From: Thalassotalea hakodatensis
Lineage (GTDB): Bacteria > Pseudomonadota > Gammaproteobacteria > Enterobacterales > Alteromonadaceae
Direction of reading: 5' to 3'
Length of the DNA stretch: 64,000 bases
Assembly (NCBI RefSeq): GCF_030295995.1
Contig: NZ_AP027365.1
Coordinates: 2,636,066-2,700,065 of the forward strand
Shown here in pieces: positions 9,558 to 18,118 of this stretch; position 1 is the stretch's first letter; every line of letters starts with the position of its first letter. A program made the translations under genes and the position numbers. A model generated the notes under the pieces. It saw only the letters and a program-made list of their open reading frames with translations, was not told the DNA's origin and searched no databases.

Positions 9558-9809
9558 ATGAAACTAAATAAACACCTACTTGTTTTTAATCACATTATTA
9601 GTCATGGTGAGCATAAAGATGGCAAGTATTGGCTTGAAAACTTATCCGCATGGCATGATCTTGACGGCTATACATGTTTTTTGGGCTACAAAGATTTAAT
9701 CATGACCATATACTTTCACAATCGATTTAATTTTGATTATCAAGACAAACAAACCCTCGAAAAATTTCATCGTATAATCGAACGTTACGAGTTAGACGCC
9801 CATGAATAA
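9558..9809 (+). CDS. Hypothetical protein upstream of the Trp-rich protein gene
   Basis: This 83-residue soluble protein is rich in aromatic residues and His (HIISHGEHKDGKYWLENLSAWHDLDGY). I do not recognise a family. It overlaps the next gene by eight bases, which suggests translational coupling and a functional link with the TIGR02450-type protein. The upstream 240 bases hold only the previous terminator and AT-rich DNA that should contain the promoter. Confidence 0.55.
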   Translation: MKLNKHLLVFNHIISHGEHKDGKYWLENLSAWHDLDGYTCFLGYKDLIMTIYFHNRFNFDYQDKQTLEKFHRIIERYELDAHE

Positions 9810-10017
9810 AATTGCACCAAAATCGTTACTACTTAGCAAGTGGACTAAAACACATATTAACAATAAAGAGAAACACTTTAGCGTAGTCAGCATCAGTTTT
9901 GATGAAGATCAACGCGTGGTTGAATGCGTGATACAAGCAGTGATTAATCACAATGAATATATGATTGATTGGCGTGAACTAAAAGACAGCTCGCAATGGA
10001 AAATTGGATGGAAATAG
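9802..10017 (+). CDS. TIGR02450-type small tryptophan-rich protein
   Basis: This 71-residue protein fits the small Trp-rich family throughout: NKIAPKSLLLSKWT near the start, NKEKHFSVV in the middle, and YMIDWRELKDSSQWKIGWK at the end. The family is conserved in marine gammaproteobacteria, with no known biochemical role. It begins inside the end of the preceding 83-residue gene (8-base overlap). An imperfect inverted repeat spanning 10015-10047 separates it from the convergent SDR gene and may serve as a shared terminator. Confidence 0.8.
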   Translation: MNKIAPKSLLLSKWTKTHINNKEKHFSVVSISFDEDQRVVECVIQAVINHNEYMIDWRELKDSSQWKIGWK

Positions 10018-10075
10018 TGAGTTGGCGATTATCAGACTCCAATCACTAACTAAACAGTTATTCACAAACAATAAG

Positions 10076-10816
10076 CTACCAGATAATAGTCTCACCTTGC
10101 CAATCCAGATAACTTAACTCGCCATCAATTGCTAAGTCATCAATAATGGTGAGCAATTGTTGTGCGACAAACATACTCGTAAACAACTTCCCTTTTGGCA
10201 CATTTTTTTGAAAAGGTTTAGACAAAGGAGAATCGGTTGTTCCAGGGTGAAAGGCTATAATTTTTATATTTTTTGCTCGGCGTTTTAACTCGATCGCTGC
10301 TGACTTTAAAAGCATATTTAGCGCGGCTTTAGCGCTGCGATAGCTATACCAACCACCTCGTTTATTATCACCTATACTACCTACCCTGGCACTAAAAAAA
10401 ACAATTTTACAGTCTATGTTTCCGCTGAGAATTACGGTTAAATGTTTAAGCCATAACATGGGCGTAATTGTATTGACTAAGCTCACTTGGGCAAAGCTTT
10501 CAGATGAAAAATCTTCAAGCCTTTTTTCAGGTGTGTATTGATCGTTGTGTAAAAAGCCATGACAAATAAATATACGCTTGATCGCATAATTTCCTAGTGT
10601 CGCCACTACAGCTTGTATATCACTCTCTCTATACTGTTCTACTTCAATTAATTTAGCATCATAATAAAGGTCGCTTTGATAGTACTGTAAATTTCTCGAT
10701 ATCAATATCAACTGGTGCGGTGATTGCTTTATATACAGCTTTGCTATTGCTTTAGCAATTTCACTATTCGCGCCAACAATTAATACGGCTTGTGGGGTAA
10801 CAGGTTCCATTTTCAC
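10076..10816 (-). CDS. SDR family NAD(P)-dependent oxidoreductase
   Basis: The 246-residue protein is a short-chain dehydrogenase/reductase. It has an N-terminal dinucleotide-binding loop (VLIVGANSEIAKAIA, near 12-26; the usual TGxxxGxG is degenerate), a catalytic Ser in VFFSARVGSIGD, and the Tyr-Lys pair in YRSAK (about 165). HPGTTDSPLS follows at the usual cofactor-binding place. It resembles C-factor/YciK-type SDRs. The first 41-53 bases overlap the end of the DCC gene in another frame, so the two are translationally coupled. Substrate is unknown. Confidence 0.85.
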   Translation of the reverse strand: MKMEPVTPQAVLIVGANSEIAKAIAKLYIKQSPHQLILISRNLQYYQSDLYYDAKLIEVEQYRESDIQAVVATLGNYAIKRIFICHGFLHNDQYTPEKRLEDFSSESFAQVSLVNTITPMLWLKHLTVILSGNIDCKIVFFSARVGSIGDNKRGGWYSYRSAKAALNMLLKSAAIELKRRAKNIKIIAFHPGTTDSPLSKPFQKNVPKGKLFTSMFVAQQLLTIIDDLAIDGELSYLDWQGETIIW

Positions 10817-11216
10817 AATGTGCTTTTCCTATTCCTAAGTAACGATGCAGAAATGAAGAGATAGGTTGTCGATATTTTGCTATAACCAAATAACTAACAT
10901 TAGCGATTTGTTTTATCACTGGGAACTTAAGTGGTGCAACATAAATCCCTTTTCCAACCATCCTCCATGCTTGATAAGTTACGTCTAATGCCTGCAAAAC
11001 TTTACCTTGGTATTCACCGTGTAAAACCCGTAAAGCAACCTTTGTGTTAATGTGCGGGTAATTTAATGAAAAGTTGTCATGGCGTAAATTCACTAACTCA
11101 ATCACATTGTTTTTATCACATTGCTTTAATTGGTTCATTTCAGCGCAGCAAAGCGGACAATAACCATCATAGAATATCGTTAAAACGTTATTTTTCATTT
11201 TCAGCTTATACAACAA
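10764..11216 (-). CDS. DCC family (DUF393) thiol-disulfide oxidoreductase-like protein
   Basis: The 150-residue protein carries the DCC signature FYDGYCPLCCAEM (residues 14-26), where Asp and the Cys-x2-Cys give the family its name. AWRMVGKGIYVAPLKFP and a YRQPISSFLHRYLG segment follow. Family members are thought to be thioredoxin-like redox proteins. It precedes the SDR gene with a roughly 50-base overlap. The extra Cys residues in the C-terminus (CENGTC) fall in or near the overlap. Confidence 0.8.
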   Translation of the reverse strand: MLYKLKMKNNVLTIFYDGYCPLCCAEMNQLKQCDKNNVIELVNLRHDNFSLNYPHINTKVALRVLHGEYQGKVLQALDVTYQAWRMVGKGIYVAPLKFPVIKQIANVSYLVIAKYRQPISSFLHRYLGIGKAHCENGTCYPTSRINCWRE

Positions 11217-11389
11217 GTTATACCCAACATACGCAGTAAAACTGTTTAAAGATCATTTTCACGAGAAATTGTTATCAACGTGGGCTTCATTGACACGGTG
11301 TGTTGCGATAAAGAAATAGTGGAAGCTTAGCGCGCTGCCTATAGTGTTAAAGCCAAAACAGCTAAAATATGATCAACAGTAAATCATCA

Positions 11390-12076
11390 TTAATGTTCAT
11401 CGAAACGATCAAAGTTATTATATTCAATAATGTCGGCGAGTTCTTCACCATATTCGCTGCCTTTTTCTGAGTATTGATCTAACTTAGTCACTAAGGCAAG
11501 TGGATCATCGGTAGTCGCATTTAACTGTCTAAATTCACTAAATGCACGACCTCTGCCAAGCGTGCGATAATAATCAAAAACGGCCTCTTCAATGGTTGAA
11601 TATTTTTTTACCCAGATGGTTTTATCTCCGCGTTTTTGCAATGCAGCTATACGAGGTTCGTCTTCATTAAACGACCATACTCCAAATACATTGTTCGCTT
11701 TGCGAAAAAAACGGGAGGTAGCCCATGAACTTTCCATTGCCGCCTGCGCAATAGCAATACTTTTTGGATGGGGCTTTAACGCGATAAGTAATGCTTCATT
11801 GGAAGTAACCTTGTATTCTTCTTTGAGTTTTTCGATGCGATCATGACTTTGCCCATTATCAATCATCGCTTTAATATCTTCATAGCGCATCTGTAGTTTA
11901 GCGTAAACGGTATCAACCGCAGGCAAAATGAGAGCAATAAATCTCGCTTTTTTTTCTTTTACCGTCATCGGCGGTAATGGCTCATCTTTTTGTTGGCTAT
12001 AATAAAAAAACACAATCAATATACACAGTAATAATGTAGCAACAGCAACGATGGCAGCTCGGTATTTTAACAACAT
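11390..12076 (-). CDS. Bax-like glucosaminidase domain protein
   Basis: The protein has an N-terminal membrane anchor (about residues 5-27) followed by a short helical linker and a glucosaminidase domain. AIAQAAMESSWATSRF (about 110-125) holds the expected catalytic Glu, and NNVFGVWSF and YSTIEEAVFDYYRTLGRG follow in the Bax/FlgJ pattern. It probably trims peptidoglycan from the periplasmic side. I chose the ATG at 12076 over an in-frame GTG at 12082, because TAGGAG lies five bases before the ATG. Confidence 0.83.
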   Translation of the reverse strand: MLLKYRAAIVAVATLLLCILIVFFYYSQQKDEPLPPMTVKEKKARFIALILPAVDTVYAKLQMRYEDIKAMIDNGQSHDRIEKLKEEYKVTSNEALLIALKPHPKSIAIAQAAMESSWATSRFFRKANNVFGVWSFNEDEPRIAALQKRGDKTIWVKKYSTIEEAVFDYYRTLGRGRAFSEFRQLNATTDDPLALVTKLDQYSEKGSEYGEELADIIEYNNFDRFDEH

Positions 12077-12238
12077 TAACACTCCTAAAAAGATTAGAAT
12101 GATTACTTTTAAACGTTCAGCAACTACACAAGTACTACATTAGCGTAGCAGCCTTGAGTATTTGAATACAGTAAATAGCGTAATCTTCTAACATTTGAGT
12201 CATTTTTATTTCATTGATTTCTTACATCATCAATAATT

Positions 12239-12547
12239 ATACCAATTGAATTAAAGATTTGATCAACTTAGCACTTCATTAGCACGCTTAAAACACGCTA
12301 AATAATGTAAACACAGTCACTCTATGGTTTGATTATTTAGAGAAATTATCAGTGAACTGAGTTCCCAAGGGCGAGTTTAAAAGGCTAATAGGCTGTGTTA
12401 TTGATTTTAACAAGAACGCTACAGTGATCTAGCTTATTAGAGAACGCAGGAGCACGTTCTCCTGAGCGACCATTCTTTGCAATCAATGCCTTGCTTCTAA
12501 CCCTATTAACTCTCGCTAAGTAACCCATTATTTATTTCAATTGATAT
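12239..12547 (-). repeat. MITE-1 copy A (diverged, inverted orientation)
   Basis: This 309-bp element is related, on the opposite strand, to the repeats at 23106-24704 and 33677-33990. Its ends read ATACCAATTGAA and, on the other strand, ATATCAATTGAA, a diverged version of the 17-bp MITE-1 inverted repeat. Internally it retains the GAACGCAGGAGCACGTTC hairpin and the reverse complement of the TTTAAACTCGCCC segment. It has no coding capacity. The MITE-2 copy begins at the very next base. Confidence 0.75.
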
Positions 12548-12685
12548 TAGAGCGTGTTGATCTTTGCTGTTTAAGTTTTGTTCAAATTAAACGCCTTCTG
12601 ATCGCGGCACTTGGATTATTGCATAGTCATTCTATGGTTAATTCAAGTAACAAAGAGCAGGAGGTGTTTAGTTGAACCCTTCGGG

Positions 12686-13962
12686 CTGACGAATCCCCAA
12701 AAAATGACAGGCACAACATTTTATGATCTTATTAGTTCGTCAAAACAAAAATAAGAGTAAAATGCTATGCCTGAATCCTTACTTTGCCATAACTTCTTTG
12801 ATAAGTCCTTATCGAATTTCAATCAAGCGAGAATGAAGACACTTAAAGCATGCTCTGAAGCACTTATAGCGTCTGATAGATTAACCTTAACAAGTTTGGG
12901 GCGTTACTTAGCTGGGCGTGCGAACATTAAGCATAAAATAAAAAGGGTTGCTCGTTTTCTTAATAACGAGCATTTGTTTAACCAACAAGTTGAAATATAC
13001 GCTTCGTTGGCCAAGCCAATCATTAGCAACTTGCCTTGTTTAGCCATTGCAGTGGACTGGAGTGGTTGTTGCCGTTCAGATTACCACCTGCTTAGAGCGA
13101 GTTTACTCGTTGATGGTCGTTCTTTAGTGCTTTACAACATGGTTGTTGAATTAAAAGATTTTGATACGCCAGAAACCAATGCCAGATTTTTAGACAACCT
13201 CCTTCAAGTTATTGGTGAACACCGGTCCGTTTATATTTTGTCAGATGGTGGTTTTCTTACTCCTTGGTATACTAAAGTCCGTTCATTAGGATGGCACTTT
13301 ATTGGCCGTCTCAGAGGCACGATGACATGTAAGTTAGAAGGTAAAAATACTTGGGAAAAACTCCCTGCCTTTCATCAGGGAGCGAGCTGTCAACCAACTC
13401 GACTTGGCAAAGCGAGGGTTACTCAACACAGTCCAACAGCATGTGATGCATTTCTCCATTTGTACAAAGGAAAATACAAAGGACGAAAAGGGAATAGCCG
13501 TTTTACTAAAGATACTCGCATGTATCGACGGCATGCTCATGAGCCATGGTTACTCGCAACATCAGATAATACACTCACTAGTGATCAAGTAATTAAGTTG
13601 TACAGTAAAAGGATGCAAATTGAGCAAAACTTTCGCGATGACAAAAGCCAACAATATGGCTTTTCGTGGCGGTTTAGTAAAACACAAGGCGTAAGGCGAA
13701 TGAGTGCCTTGTGCTTAATTGCATGTTTAGCCAGTCTATTACTTTGGTTTGTTGGCTTTGAAGCGGAGCAGCGCAATTGGCAAATAATGTTTCAGGCTAA
13801 TACGATAAAACACCGCAGAGTTCTATCGTTTCTTACATTGGCGAAGCAAGTAATTCGGCATAGACTCCACAAAATTAAAAATCACTATCTACAGAAAAGT
13901 CGAGAAAACTTTTTAGCTTATTATCAAATATGTTCAGTTATATAAAAATGGGGATCCGTCAG
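12686..13962 (+). mobile_element. IS4-family (IS10-like) insertion sequence, copy 1
   Basis: The element is 1277 bp with ends CTGACGAATCCCCA (left) and CTGACGGATCCCCA (right, complement), closely resembling the CTGA..GATCCCC ends of IS10. It is flanked by a 9-bp duplication CCCTTCGGG at 12677-12685 and 13963-13971. Copies 2 and 3 have the same length and only scattered base differences, which indicates recent transposition. The target lies in the centre of a MITE-2 copy. Confidence 0.95.
12767..13945 (+). CDS. IS4-family (IS10-like) transposase, copy 1
   Basis: The 392-residue DDE transposase has Asp97 (AVDWSGCC), Asp160 (LSDGGF) and Glu286 within the Y-x2-R-x3-E-x6-K motif (Tyr279, Arg282, Glu286, Lys293). 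Length and motif spacing match the IS10 transposase. It differs from copies 2 and 3 at two residues: Ala62 instead of Asp in KRVARFL, where IS10 also has Asp, and Cys91 instead of Tyr. The change at 62 might impair this copy. The start lies 81 bases inside the left end. Confidence 0.95.
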   Translation: MPESLLCHNFFDKSLSNFNQARMKTLKACSEALIASDRLTLTSLGRYLAGRANIKHKIKRVARFLNNEHLFNQQVEIYASLAKPIISNLPCLAIAVDWSGCCRSDYHLLRASLLVDGRSLVLYNMVVELKDFDTPETNARFLDNLLQVIGEHRSVYILSDGGFLTPWYTKVRSLGWHFIGRLRGTMTCKLEGKNTWEKLPAFHQGASCQPTRLGKARVTQHSPTACDAFLHLYKGKYKGRKGNSRFTKDTRMYRRHAHEPWLLATSDNTLTSDQVIKLYSKRMQIEQNFRDDKSQQYGFSWRFSKTQGVRRMSALCLIACLASLLLWFVGFEAEQRNWQIMFQANTIKHRRVLSFLTLAKQVIRHRLHKIKNHYLQKSRENFLAYYQICSVI

Positions 13963-14089
13963 CCCTTCGGGCTGTATCTGTTTGGCATTTCTATTGTGTT
14001 AACGCTTGACTGGAGTAGAATAACTACACAGCGAAAGTGTTGCCTTGTATAAATACCAAACAAATTGCGGCAAAAGTAAACATGAAAGA

Positions 14090-14947
14090 TCAACACGCTC
14101 TAGTCGCGTAAAGACGGCTTTTAGCAATTATTTTATCTCTGTATTGACCAGGGGTTATGCCAATAACCTCTCTAAATTGATGATTAAAGTGTGCTTGATC
14201 ATAGAATCCTGCCAAGTACCCAATATCAGTAAGGCTCAGATCAAACAGCTGCGTTTTTAATAAATATCTCGCGTAATGATTTTGTCTAAGCCGGCTATAC
14301 TGCTTTGGCGCCAATCCCATGTGTTGTTTAAACAATCGATCAAGCTGACGTTGACCTAAACATAATTCATCATTTAAGGCAGAAATGGGTTTCAAGCCAT
14401 TATTCACATCAATCCAGTTTATCGCAAACGCTAACCGATTATCTAATTTACCTGACAATGACTTATTTTGTTTTTGTATGGTTAGAAGGTGAGAAAACAA
14501 ATGATATTCAATAGCAGTGATCCATTGCTCAACCGAAGCACTCATCATAAGCTCATTCATTAAGTGATCACATAATCTCGTTAATGAAATATCATCAGGT
14601 ACAATTGTTGTATTTTCAATCTCCGTCAACGGTAAACCAAAGAACTGATGTCCGGCTCCAGGGTGAAAACGAATACCAAATGCTTCTACTCTACCCAGCC
14701 CGGTAAAATGCACAGATTTACGGTTAGGACCAACAATAGTACAGCCTTGCTTTAACAAAAAATTGCCAATCTTGATTGGATCGGCACAATTAAAAATAAT
14801 ACCACTGCCACCTTCTGGGTGCATATATTCATCGGCAATAGCTAACTGCCCTTCCCCATATGTTACATGCCAATAGCATTGCACTAAATTTGCTAACTGA
14901 GAGGTTGGTGCAAAACGTTGAAAATGAGACCTGTTAAATGTTGTCAT
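14090..14947 (-). CDS. AraC family transcriptional regulator
   Basis: The protein (285 aa) has an N-terminal DUF6597-type sensing domain (HPEGGSGIIFNC, then FGIRFHPGAGHQFFG) and a C-terminal AraC DNA-binding domain. The two helix-turn-helix units are in ISALNDELCLGQRQLDRLF and DIGYLAGFYDQAHFNHQF, ending GITPGQYR. It is divergent from an AhpD-like gene 155 bases away, its likely target. The final residues R-A-C and the TGA stop are encoded by the terminal inverted repeat of MITE-2 copy A, so the natural C-terminus was altered by that insertion. Confidence 0.87.
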   Translation of the reverse strand: MTTFNRSHFQRFAPTSQLANLVQCYWHVTYGEGQLAIADEYMHPEGGSGIIFNCADPIKIGNFLLKQGCTIVGPNRKSVHFTGLGRVEAFGIRFHPGAGHQFFGLPLTEIENTTIVPDDISLTRLCDHLMNELMMSASVEQWITAIEYHLFSHLLTIQKQNKSLSGKLDNRLAFAINWIDVNNGLKPISALNDELCLGQRQLDRLFKQHMGLAPKQYSRLRQNHYARYLLKTQLFDLSLTDIGYLAGFYDQAHFNHQFREVIGITPGQYRDKIIAKSRLYATRAC

Positions 14948-15101
14948 AACATTAGGTGAAGTGAATTAAGTCATAGCAGTATAACAAAGATAAACATTGA
15001 CACAAATTCAACGACAAGCTGCTAAACATGTCGAAAATTTACAATCTTAATGCTCACGCATGCCTTATGATTTTCATCTTTACAACATAAAGGAAAAGGC
15101 A

Positions 15102-15575
15102 ATGCCAGTACAATTACATTATTATCAAATCGCGCCAAAAGCAATAGCCGCACAACTTGGGCTAGAGCAATATTTAACGTCAAAAGATGCCAGTCCGCAT
15201 ATTAGTAAGACAGTGATAGAGCTAATAAAAATACGTGTATCTCAACTTAATCGCTGTGCTTACTGTATTGATATGCACACTAAAGATGCACGAGCTAACG
15301 GAGAAAGTGAACAACGTATTTTTGGTTTGACTGCGTGGAAAGACTCACCGTTTTACACCGCAAAAGAGCGTGCAGCCTTAGCGTGGAGTGAAGCAATAAC
15401 AACAATAGACTCTCACGAACATTGCTCAACATTACTTGAAACGATGCGAAATAATTTTGACGATAAAACCATCGTTGATCTCTGTATTGTGGTCTGCAGT
15501 ATCAATAACTGGAATAGAATTACCTTAGCATTTGGTGCAGATGTTGGTAGTTATCAGGTTGGTCAATTTGAATAA
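15102..15575 (+). CDS. Carboxymuconolactone decarboxylase/AhpD-like protein
   Basis: This 157-residue protein has the AhpD-type redox motif RCAYCIDMHTKDA (Cys-x2-Cys-x3-His), followed by the helical pattern ALAWSEAIT and VVCSINNWNRI. Such proteins reduce peroxides or alkylhydroperoxidase partners, or act in general antioxidant roles. I chose the ATG at 15102, since AAAGGAAAAGG lies just upstream; an in-frame ATG at 15060 has no such site. It is divergent from the AraC regulator, a common pairing in which the regulator controls the enzyme. Confidence 0.83.
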   Translation: MPVQLHYYQIAPKAIAAQLGLEQYLTSKDASPHISKTVIELIKIRVSQLNRCAYCIDMHTKDARANGESEQRIFGLTAWKDSPFYTAKERAALAWSEAITTIDSHEHCSTLLETMRNNFDDKTIVDLCIVVCSINNWNRITLAFGADVGSYQVGQFE

Positions 15576-15889
15576 TGTTCTGAGAAACTCCATCTAGGGG
15601 CGCTAATACACCAACAAAAGGCCTCATGATATTATCCTTAAGAGGCAGTTTAAACAACGAGAGGTGCGGCACAACCATACGAAAGCGATTTTGTTTGGCT
15701 AAGTAACTTAAGCCCTCTCCTTTACAGTCATATATACAGCTGTCAGTAATCATTTTATGCGTTGACCTGCTAAATAACACAAAAACCATACGGCTTGTCG
15801 TCAAAGAATTAATTTCTTAGTGGGGTTTTGATATGTTATCACACTAATATTTCAGTCTCCTATTCTCCTTTTTTGCACGGTAATCTCAA
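15576..15889. other. Intergenic region between the AhpD-like and TonB receptor genes
   Basis: About 310 bases contain no convincing gene. A minus-strand open frame (15520-15804) has no recognisable domain and overlaps the end of the AhpD-like gene. The right-hand part holds the promoter region of the TonB receptor, including a candidate inverted repeat at 15830-15853. Confidence 0.5.
15830..15853 (+). promoter_or_regulatory. Candidate Zur-like inverted repeat upstream of the TonB receptor
   Basis: GATATGTTAT, identical to a Zur half-site, is followed after four bases by CTAATATTTC, which pairs at seven of ten positions. It lies about 37-60 bases before the receptor start. Zinc control would fit the His-rich plug loop of the receptor, but the match is partial and the call is tentative. 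Confidence 0.25.
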
Positions 15890-17920
15890 ATGAAAAAACA
15901 ACTCTCTGCTATTTCTATAATGGCACTTTCAACTCACGTATTAGCAGACGTTTCAGGGCTCGAACACTTTGTGGTCTTGGGTAAGCGAGCCAACTTAATT
16001 GGCGAAACCATGTCAGCTTCGGAAGGTTTGGTTGGCTATGGTGATATTGAACGGCGTCCTATTTTACGCTCAGGTGAAATATTAGAATTTGTACCCGGCA
16101 TGGTTGTTACTCAACATAGTGGTTCTGGTAAAGCCAATCAATACTTCTTACGAGGTTTTAACCTTGATCACGGTACCGATTTCAGTACCTATATTGATGG
16201 TATGCCCATTAATATGCGCACACATGGTCATGGCCAAGGTTATGCGGATTTAAATTTTATCACCCCTGAATTCATTGAAAGTATTCATTACCAAAAAGGA
16301 CCATATCAAACAGCACAAGGCGACTTTTCTACCGCAGGATCAGCATATTTCGCGTTAAAGTCTGACTTTATTAACCCATTCGTTACAGTAGAATTAGGCC
16401 AAGATAGCTACCGTCGAGGCGTTATTGGTCAAAACATCAAAACAACCGAAGGTAACCTTGCTATTGGTGCAGAATGGCAACAGTATGATGGCCCTTGGAC
16501 TGATATCGATGAAAACATAAATAAAAAGAATGTCATGCTTCGTTACCAACAAAACATACTTGATGGTACGTTAAACCTGACATTTTTAGGTTACCAAAAT
16601 AGCTGGAATGCTGCGGATCAAATCCCCACTCGAGCTGTCAAAAATCAGTTAATTGATGAGTTAGGCTCAATTGACGATACTTTAGGTGGTGAGTCTGATC
16701 GCTATAGTTTCTCAATGAATTGGCGTAACCAGCAATGGGCTCTTTCTGCATATGCTATTGAAAGCTCATTAAACCTCTATTCCAATTTTACGTATTTTCT
16801 AGACGATCAAAACAATGGCGACCAATTTGAGCAAGTTGACGATAGAAAAATATTTGGTGCTAGTGTAGTCAAACTCTTTAATCAACAACAAGGTAATACT
16901 CACATACACCATAGTGTAGGTCTTGATGTAAGATTTGATGACATTAACGAAGTCGGTCTTTACAAAACGAATGCCAGAAAAAGGTTATCCACTGTGCGAA
17001 CTGATTCCGTCGAACAATATTCCGTTAGTGGCTTTTATCAAGTCAATGCTGATATCAACGATAACTTGTCAGTTAATGCAGGCGTGCGTCATGATTACAT
17101 GAATGTAGACGTAAACAGCGACTTAACGATAAATAGTGGCGATAACAGCGACAGCATTACCAATTTCAAAGCGGGTTTGAGTTATCAATTTAACGAACAA
17201 TGGCAAACCTACGCTAACTGGGGACAATCATTTCACTCTAATGATGCTCGCGGGGCAACAATAAGTATTGACCCTGTAACGAATGAAGCGGCGGAAACCG
17301 TAGATTTACTGGTGCAAGGTCAAGGCGCAGAAGTAGGAGTAAGAGTGGCAGAATATGAAAACTACAACGCCTCTCTTTCACTTTGGTGGTTAGAGAATGA
17401 TTCTGAACTAGTGTTTGTTGGTGACGCCGGTAATACAGAAGCTAGTCGTGCTTCTAAGCGTTATGGTGCTGAATTTTCTGCGCTATATTGGCTTTCGTCA
17501 GAAATTGTCGCGGATGTTGAACTTGCATGGACAAAATCACGCTTTACCGAAGACGACGTTGGCGAAGGAAATTACATTGACGGTTCACTCCCTTTTGTTG
17601 CAAGTGTAGGTATAAGTTGGCACATCAATGACAGCTTCAACACAAGCATGCGTTTAAGACACTTTGGTAAACGTACACTTGATAGTTTCAACCACAACCA
17701 GTCAGACACATTCAGTGTTGTGAATATGAATGCGCAATACTTATTATCCGATTGGAAATTCAATGTCTCAGTATTAAATCTATTCGACAGTAATGATCAT
17801 GATATTGATTATTTATATGAAAGTCGTTTACCCGGAGAAAGCGAGACAGGCGAAGAAGATGTTCATTTTCATCCAATAGAACCACGAACAATACGCGCAA
17901 GTGTCACCTACTTATTCTAA
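15890..17920 (+). CDS. TonB-dependent outer-membrane receptor
   Basis: The 676-residue protein has a signal peptide (about 1-19, ending VLA), a plug domain (ILEFVPGMVVTQHSGSGKANQ, YFLRGFNLDHGTDFSTYIDG) and a long beta-barrel ending in an aromatic residue (SVTYLF). A His-rich loop, MRTHGHGQGYADLNFI, lies in the plug at about 104-119 and another HFHP lies near the C-terminus, which may bind metal ions. It imports a substrate across the outer membrane using TonB energy. Substrate identity is not shown; zinc is a weak possibility. No TonB/ExbB/ExbD genes are nearby. Confidence 0.9.
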   Translation: MKKQLSAISIMALSTHVLADVSGLEHFVVLGKRANLIGETMSASEGLVGYGDIERRPILRSGEILEFVPGMVVTQHSGSGKANQYFLRGFNLDHGTDFSTYIDGMPINMRTHGHGQGYADLNFITPEFIESIHYQKGPYQTAQGDFSTAGSAYFALKSDFINPFVTVELGQDSYRRGVIGQNIKTTEGNLAIGAEWQQYDGPWTDIDENINKKNVMLRYQQNILDGTLNLTFLGYQNSWNAADQIPTRAVKNQLIDELGSIDDTLGGESDRYSFSMNWRNQQWALSAYAIESSLNLYSNFTYFLDDQNNGDQFEQVDDRKIFGASVVKLFNQQQGNTHIHHSVGLDVRFDDINEVGLYKTNARKRLSTVRTDSVEQYSVSGFYQVNADINDNLSVNAGVRHDYMNVDVNSDLTINSGDNSDSITNFKAGLSYQFNEQWQTYANWGQSFHSNDARGATISIDPVTNEAAETVDLLVQGQGAEVGVRVAEYENYNASLSLWWLENDSELVFVGDAGNTEASRASKRYGAEFSALYWLSSEIVADVELAWTKSRFTEDDVGEGNYIDGSLPFVASVGISWHINDSFNTSMRLRHFGKRTLDSFNHNQSDTFSVVNMNAQYLLSDWKFNVSVLNLFDSNDHDIDYLYESRLPGESETGEEDVHFHPIEPRTIRASVTYLF

Positions 17921-17935
17921 TCACCAATACGTTAA

Positions 17936-17970
17936 GCTGAGGTAGATAACTGCCTCAGCGCAAATTTTTA
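17936..17970 (+). terminator. Intrinsic terminator after the TonB receptor gene
   Basis: GCTGAGG and CCTCAGC form a 7-bp stem with a 10-base interval, followed by GCAAATTTTT. It starts 16 bases after the receptor stop codon. Confidence 0.65.
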
Positions 17971-18118
17971 ATCAAATAAAACAAGCGCCTCTCTACAAAA
18001 GCCGGCAACGATACCTTTACATTTTTTTGCCATAATTGTTCATCACATTGCCCTTTTTCTCCCCTAAATAAGCCACTTCTTTCATGTTTAATAAAACCTA
18101 TTAAACATGGAGGATCTC

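Larger units (their letters stand above)
12548..14102. repeat. MITE-2 copy A, interrupted by the IS
   Basis: Terminal inverted repeats TAGAGCGTGTTGATCTTT (left) and its complement (right, ending CACGCTCTA) bound 1555 bp. Removing the IS and one 9-bp duplication leaves 269 bp, close to the 266 bp of copy B. Ends begin with TA, which suggests a TA target and a Tc1/mariner- or IS630-type helper. It has no gene of its own. The right end encodes the last three residues and the stop of the AraC-like gene. Confidence 0.78.

Noticed and set aside
15520-15804. Minus-strand open frame of 94 codons
   Set aside because: It overlaps the 3' end of the AhpD-like gene, shows no domain or ribosome-binding site, and lies in the promoter region of the TonB receptor.
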